Assembly (NCBI GenBank): GCA_964559125.1
Contig: CAZLGW010000028.1
Location: forward strand, 1-64,000
Source of the DNA: Ravibacter sp964559125
GTDB taxonomy: Bacteria > Bacteroidota > Bacteroidia > Cytophagales > Spirosomataceae
Reading direction: 5' to 3'
Length of the DNA: 64,000 bases
The position numbers and the translations under genes were made by a program. The notes beneath the pieces were generated by a model. The model did no database searches, was not told the DNA's origin, and saw only the letters and a program-made list of their open reading frames with translations. Shown here piece after piece: positions 61,735-64,000 of this stretch (position 1 is the stretch's first letter; every line of letters starts with the position of its first letter).

Positions 61735-62865
61735 CTAGTACGATACCGCCTGGCCGTCTACCACCTCCTGGTAACCCTGTGTAATCAGCATTTCGCCCGC
61801 TGTCAGTCCGCTCAGTATTTCAATTTTGCCGTTATAGGCGAGACCGGTCTCCACCAGTTTTGCTTCGGCTATCTTTTCGTTCCCCCTGGCGACTGCTACG
61901 AACACAACCTTTCCTTTTTCTGTATTCTGTACGAGGTTCTGGTTGATTACCAGCGCATCCTTACGTGTGGCGTCGTTGACCTGTACCTGCGCCATCATAT
62001 TGGGTTTCAGGTCTTTGGTGGCAGGAAGATTAGCCTCGATGTTAAAGGTGCGGGAAAGTGGGTCGACTGTCGTACCGACGAAAGAAATCCGTGCAGTATA
62101 TTCCCGCTGAAGGTCGGGGAATTTTACGATGACCTCGTCGCCTTTTTTGACGCTGGCTACATAGGAGTCGGCAATTTTGGCCGCTACTTTAAGATTGGAC
62201 AGGTTGACTACCCTCACGACCCCGAGTCCCGGCTGGGCCATTTCGCCTATCCTGATATTGACCAGGTCGACGGTGCCTGCGATCGGCGAGGTGATATTGG
62301 ACTGGGAAAGCTGCGTCTGAAGCGTGGTCAGCTTTTTTTCCAGCGCCTCTTTGTTGTTTTTGGCTTGCAGGTACTGGATCTCGGTCCCTATTTTCTGGTT
62401 CCAGAGCGATTCCTGCTTTTCAAACAGGGTGTTGGCGAGCGTAAGCTGGGTTTTCAGCTCTTCGATGCTTTCGCGCAGAATGCTGTCGTCGACCTTCGCG
62501 ATGGTCGAGCCTACGTTAACAAAATCGCCTTCTTTTACATACATGGCTGTTACCGCTCCCGGTGTTTTAGGGGTGACCAGCACGCTGTTTTTGGCGTCGA
62601 CAGTGCCCTGCAGCTCGATATAGTGCCTGAACTCGGTAGCCTGCAGCGGACTTACCGTAACCAGCTTTACCCTGTTTTCGGCCTTCCGGGTGGTATCCAG
62701 CTTTGCGATCTCTGCTTCCAGGGCTTTGATCTGCTGCCCGATCTGGATCTGCTGCGATTTCAGGCCGGCGAGCTCCTCTTTTTTGGCTTCCAGCCCTTCC
62801 TTTTTGGAGCCTCCGCAGGCGGCAAGTATCAGGACGACAGGTAGAATTATAGCTTGACGTAACAT
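61735..62865 (-). CDS. RND efflux periplasmic adaptor (membrane fusion protein)
   Basis: The 376-residue lipoprotein has a lipobox (VLILAACGG, lipid Cys at 17), a coiled-coil hairpin (about 20-60 and 140-180), a lipoyl domain with NSVLVTPKTPGAV and VKEGDFVNVG, and beta-barrel and membrane-proximal domains. It links the permease to the outer-membrane TolC-like channel. It is the middle gene, 53 bases after the channel gene. Confidence 0.93.
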   Translation of the reverse strand: MLRQAIILPVVLILAACGGSKKEGLEAKKEELAGLKSQQIQIGQQIKALEAEIAKLDTTRKAENRVKLVTVSPLQATEFRHYIELQGTVDAKNSVLVTPKTPGAVTAMYVKEGDFVNVGSTIAKVDDSILRESIEELKTQLTLANTLFEKQESLWNQKIGTEIQYLQAKNNKEALEKKLTTLQTQLSQSNITSPIAGTVDLVNIRIGEMAQPGLGVVRVVNLSNLKVAAKIADSYVASVKKGDEVIVKFPDLQREYTARISFVGTTVDPLSRTFNIEANLPATKDLKPNMMAQVQVNDATRKDALVINQNLVQNTEKGKVVFVAVARGNEKIAEAKLVETGLAYNGKIEILSGLTAGEMLITQGYQEVVDGQAVSY

Positions 62866-62918
62866 GGTTTTCGTGAATTATGGTTTGAAGGCGGGCCCGT
62901 ATGGTCCGGCCTTGAGGA

Positions 62919-64000
62919 TTATTTTTGTGAAGTATACAGTTCTCCGCGTGCTTTCTGAAGATCCACCTTCGCAATCAGCAAGTCGTAGAGTGCGGCAAAA
63001 TAGTTGGTCTGCGCTTCCTTAAGTGACGATTCGGCATTGATCACCTCGATATTAGACCCGACTCCCTCCTGGTACTTGATCTTCGAAACCCTGACCACTT
63101 CCTTAGCCAGGTCGATGTTGCGCTGATGAGTTACGAGCGTCTCAAGGGAGTTGGTAAGGGTTATATTGGCTTGTTTTACCTCCAGGTCTATCGATTGTTC
63201 CAGCAGCGTACGGTTGTTGTTGATTTTATCGAGCGCTATCCGCTTCTGCTGCAACTGGTAATGTTTGGATAAACCGTCGAAGATCGGGAGCTGGAGATTG
63301 AAGTTGAAGGCAGCGTTGTTGTACCATTTGGAAGTGAAAAGCACTCCCAGTTGATCGCGCCCGTTATTATAGCCGTAGCCCAGAGAAGCGCTGACGACCG
63401 GAAGGTAGCCGCTCCTGATATTCTGAATATCGAGTTTAGCAAGCTTGCCCTGGGTAGAAAGCAGGGAATGCTCTATCCTGTTGGTATAGATACTCTGCTC
63501 CGGATCGCTTATCAAAGCCTTGAACTCACCCAGGTTGAGGTTAGGGTCAAGCTTATCGGTAAGCTCAATTTCAGTATTCTGAGGCATTCCCATCTGGAAT
63601 TTCAACAGCGCCTTGCTCAACTCGATCAGGTTGGATACTTTCTGTTTTTCGGTCAGAAGGTTATTGCGTTGTACCTCTATCCGGTCAATGTCGATCTTTT
63701 CGACAAACCCGGTCTCATACAGCACTTTTGTCTCCCGTAGCATGGTATCGAGCCGGGCGATATTGAGATCGAGTATTTCAGATTGCTGCCCGGCTACCTG
63801 GACCGAATAATAGGCTTTATGTACGGCTTCCGCTATACCGACGGCAGTCTGCTCCACTCCTTTTTGCGCCAGTTCCCGGTAAGTTGCTGCAGCCCTCAAA
63901 CCAACGAAGTAGGAGCCGTTGAACAGCAACTGGTTCCAGTTGACGCTGGTCAGACCGGTGTTTTTGATGCCGAAGTCGAGTACCATAGGAGGGGCGTCTT
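62919..64000 (-). CDS. TolC-family outer-membrane efflux channel (5' end beyond the window)
   Basis: The frame is open to the right edge (D-A-P-P precedes the first Met at 63986), so the true start is outside the window. The visible 360 residues match TolC: repeated long helices such as SALLKFQMG-like segments and FPVVSASLGYGYNN-type strand pairs (DIQNIRSGYLPVVSASLGYGY). The N-terminal signal peptide is missing from view. It heads the operon with the adaptor and permease. Confidence 0.92.
   Translation of the reverse strand, partial: DAPPMVLDFGIKNTGLTSVNWNQLLFNGSYFVGLRAAATYRELAQKGVEQTAVGIAEAVHKAYYSVQVAGQQSEILDLNIARLDTMLRETKVLYETGFVEKIDIDRIEVQRNNLLTEKQKVSNLIELSKALLKFQMGMPQNTEIELTDKLDPNLNLGEFKALISDPEQSIYTNRIEHSLLSTQGKLAKLDIQNIRSGYLPVVSASLGYGYNNGRDQLGVLFTSKWYNNAAFNFNLQLPIFDGLSKHYQLQQKRIALDKINNNRTLLEQSIDLEVKQANITLTNSLETLVTHQRNIDLAKEVVRVSKIKYQEGVGSNIEVINAESSLKEAQTNYFAALYDLLIAKVDLQKARGELYTSQK

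Noticed and set aside
1..64000. tRNA, rRNA, CRISPR, insertion sequence or prophage
   Set aside because: I looked in the gaps for T-loop-like motifs, regular repeats and transposase motifs, and none was convincing. A tRNAscan or repeat search would settle it.

Overview
The window comes from a member of the Bacteroidota, probably a Sphingobacteriales/Chitinophagales/Cytophagales-type organism. Evidence read directly: three proteins with C-terminal type IX secretion (T9SS) sorting domains, a GldE homologue in the typical gldE-ssb-mutY-HU-TPR-rng neighbourhood, TAnnTTTG-type -7 promoter boxes ahead of many genes, an outer-membrane beta-barrel protein of the PorT-like class, and an epimerase-type threonine dehydrogenase. 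It is chromosomal, mostly housekeeping DNA. I see no tRNA, rRNA, CRISPR array, transposase or prophage.

Layout. 1-6.2 kb (minus strand): a stand-alone response regulator, an AIM24-family protein, a small conserved protein, guaB, gldE, ssb and mutY. 6.3-9.4 kb (plus): HU, a TPR protein, an unusual 29-residue highly basic protein and an RNase E/G. 9.4-11.9 kb (minus): enoyl-CoA hydratase and HMG-CoA lyase (leucine/ketone-body type chemistry) and an outer-membrane barrel. 12-13.4 kb: radA. 13.4-16.2 kb (minus): a tight four-gene cassette of PqqD-like protein, lasso-B2-type protease, HprK-like kinase and nucleotidyltransferase, with no lasso cyclase or recognisable precursor. This is the most unusual system here. 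16.5-17 kb: a toxin-antitoxin pair. 17-22.5 kb: a TPR/HTH membrane regulator and a large T9SS beta-helix protein. 22.5-29.5 kb: lytic transglycosylase, acetate/succinate CoA-transferase, phytanoyl-CoA dioxygenase-like enzyme, SGNH esterase, acyl-CoA dehydrogenase, NAD(P)-binding protein and ArsC/Spx-like protein. 29.6-33.2 kb: proB-proA-M14 peptidase. 33.2-33.7 kb: a second toxin-antitoxin pair. 34-39 kb: typA, then an Lrp regulator divergent from tdh-kbl (threonine to glycine plus acetyl-CoA). 38.9-42.5 kb: nuoL-nuoM without the rest of complex I. 42.8-47.3 kb: a CotH/T9SS protein and recJ. 47.5-54.5 kb: clpX, uvrA, queG, grpE, dnaJ. 54.6-58.1 kb: a class-3 lipase, an amidase and a lamin-tail T9SS protein. 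58.3-64 kb: an RND efflux operon whose TolC gene runs off the window.

How the genes fit together. Several groups are functional units: genome upkeep (ssb, mutY, radA, recJ, uvrA), protein quality control (clpX, grpE, dnaJ), acyl-CoA metabolism (enoyl-CoA hydratase, HMG-CoA lyase, acyl-CoA dehydrogenase, CoA-transferase), proline synthesis (proBA) and threonine breakdown (lrp/tdh/kbl). Three cargo proteins depend on a T9SS whose core is not in the window. Intergenic DNA carries short palindromic repeats, including a 70-bp hairpin at uvrA, CCCGATAGCTATCGGG-like palindromes and a 37-bp duplicated block. No gene-free stretch much exceeds 300 bases; the longest, 16203-16506, is described below.
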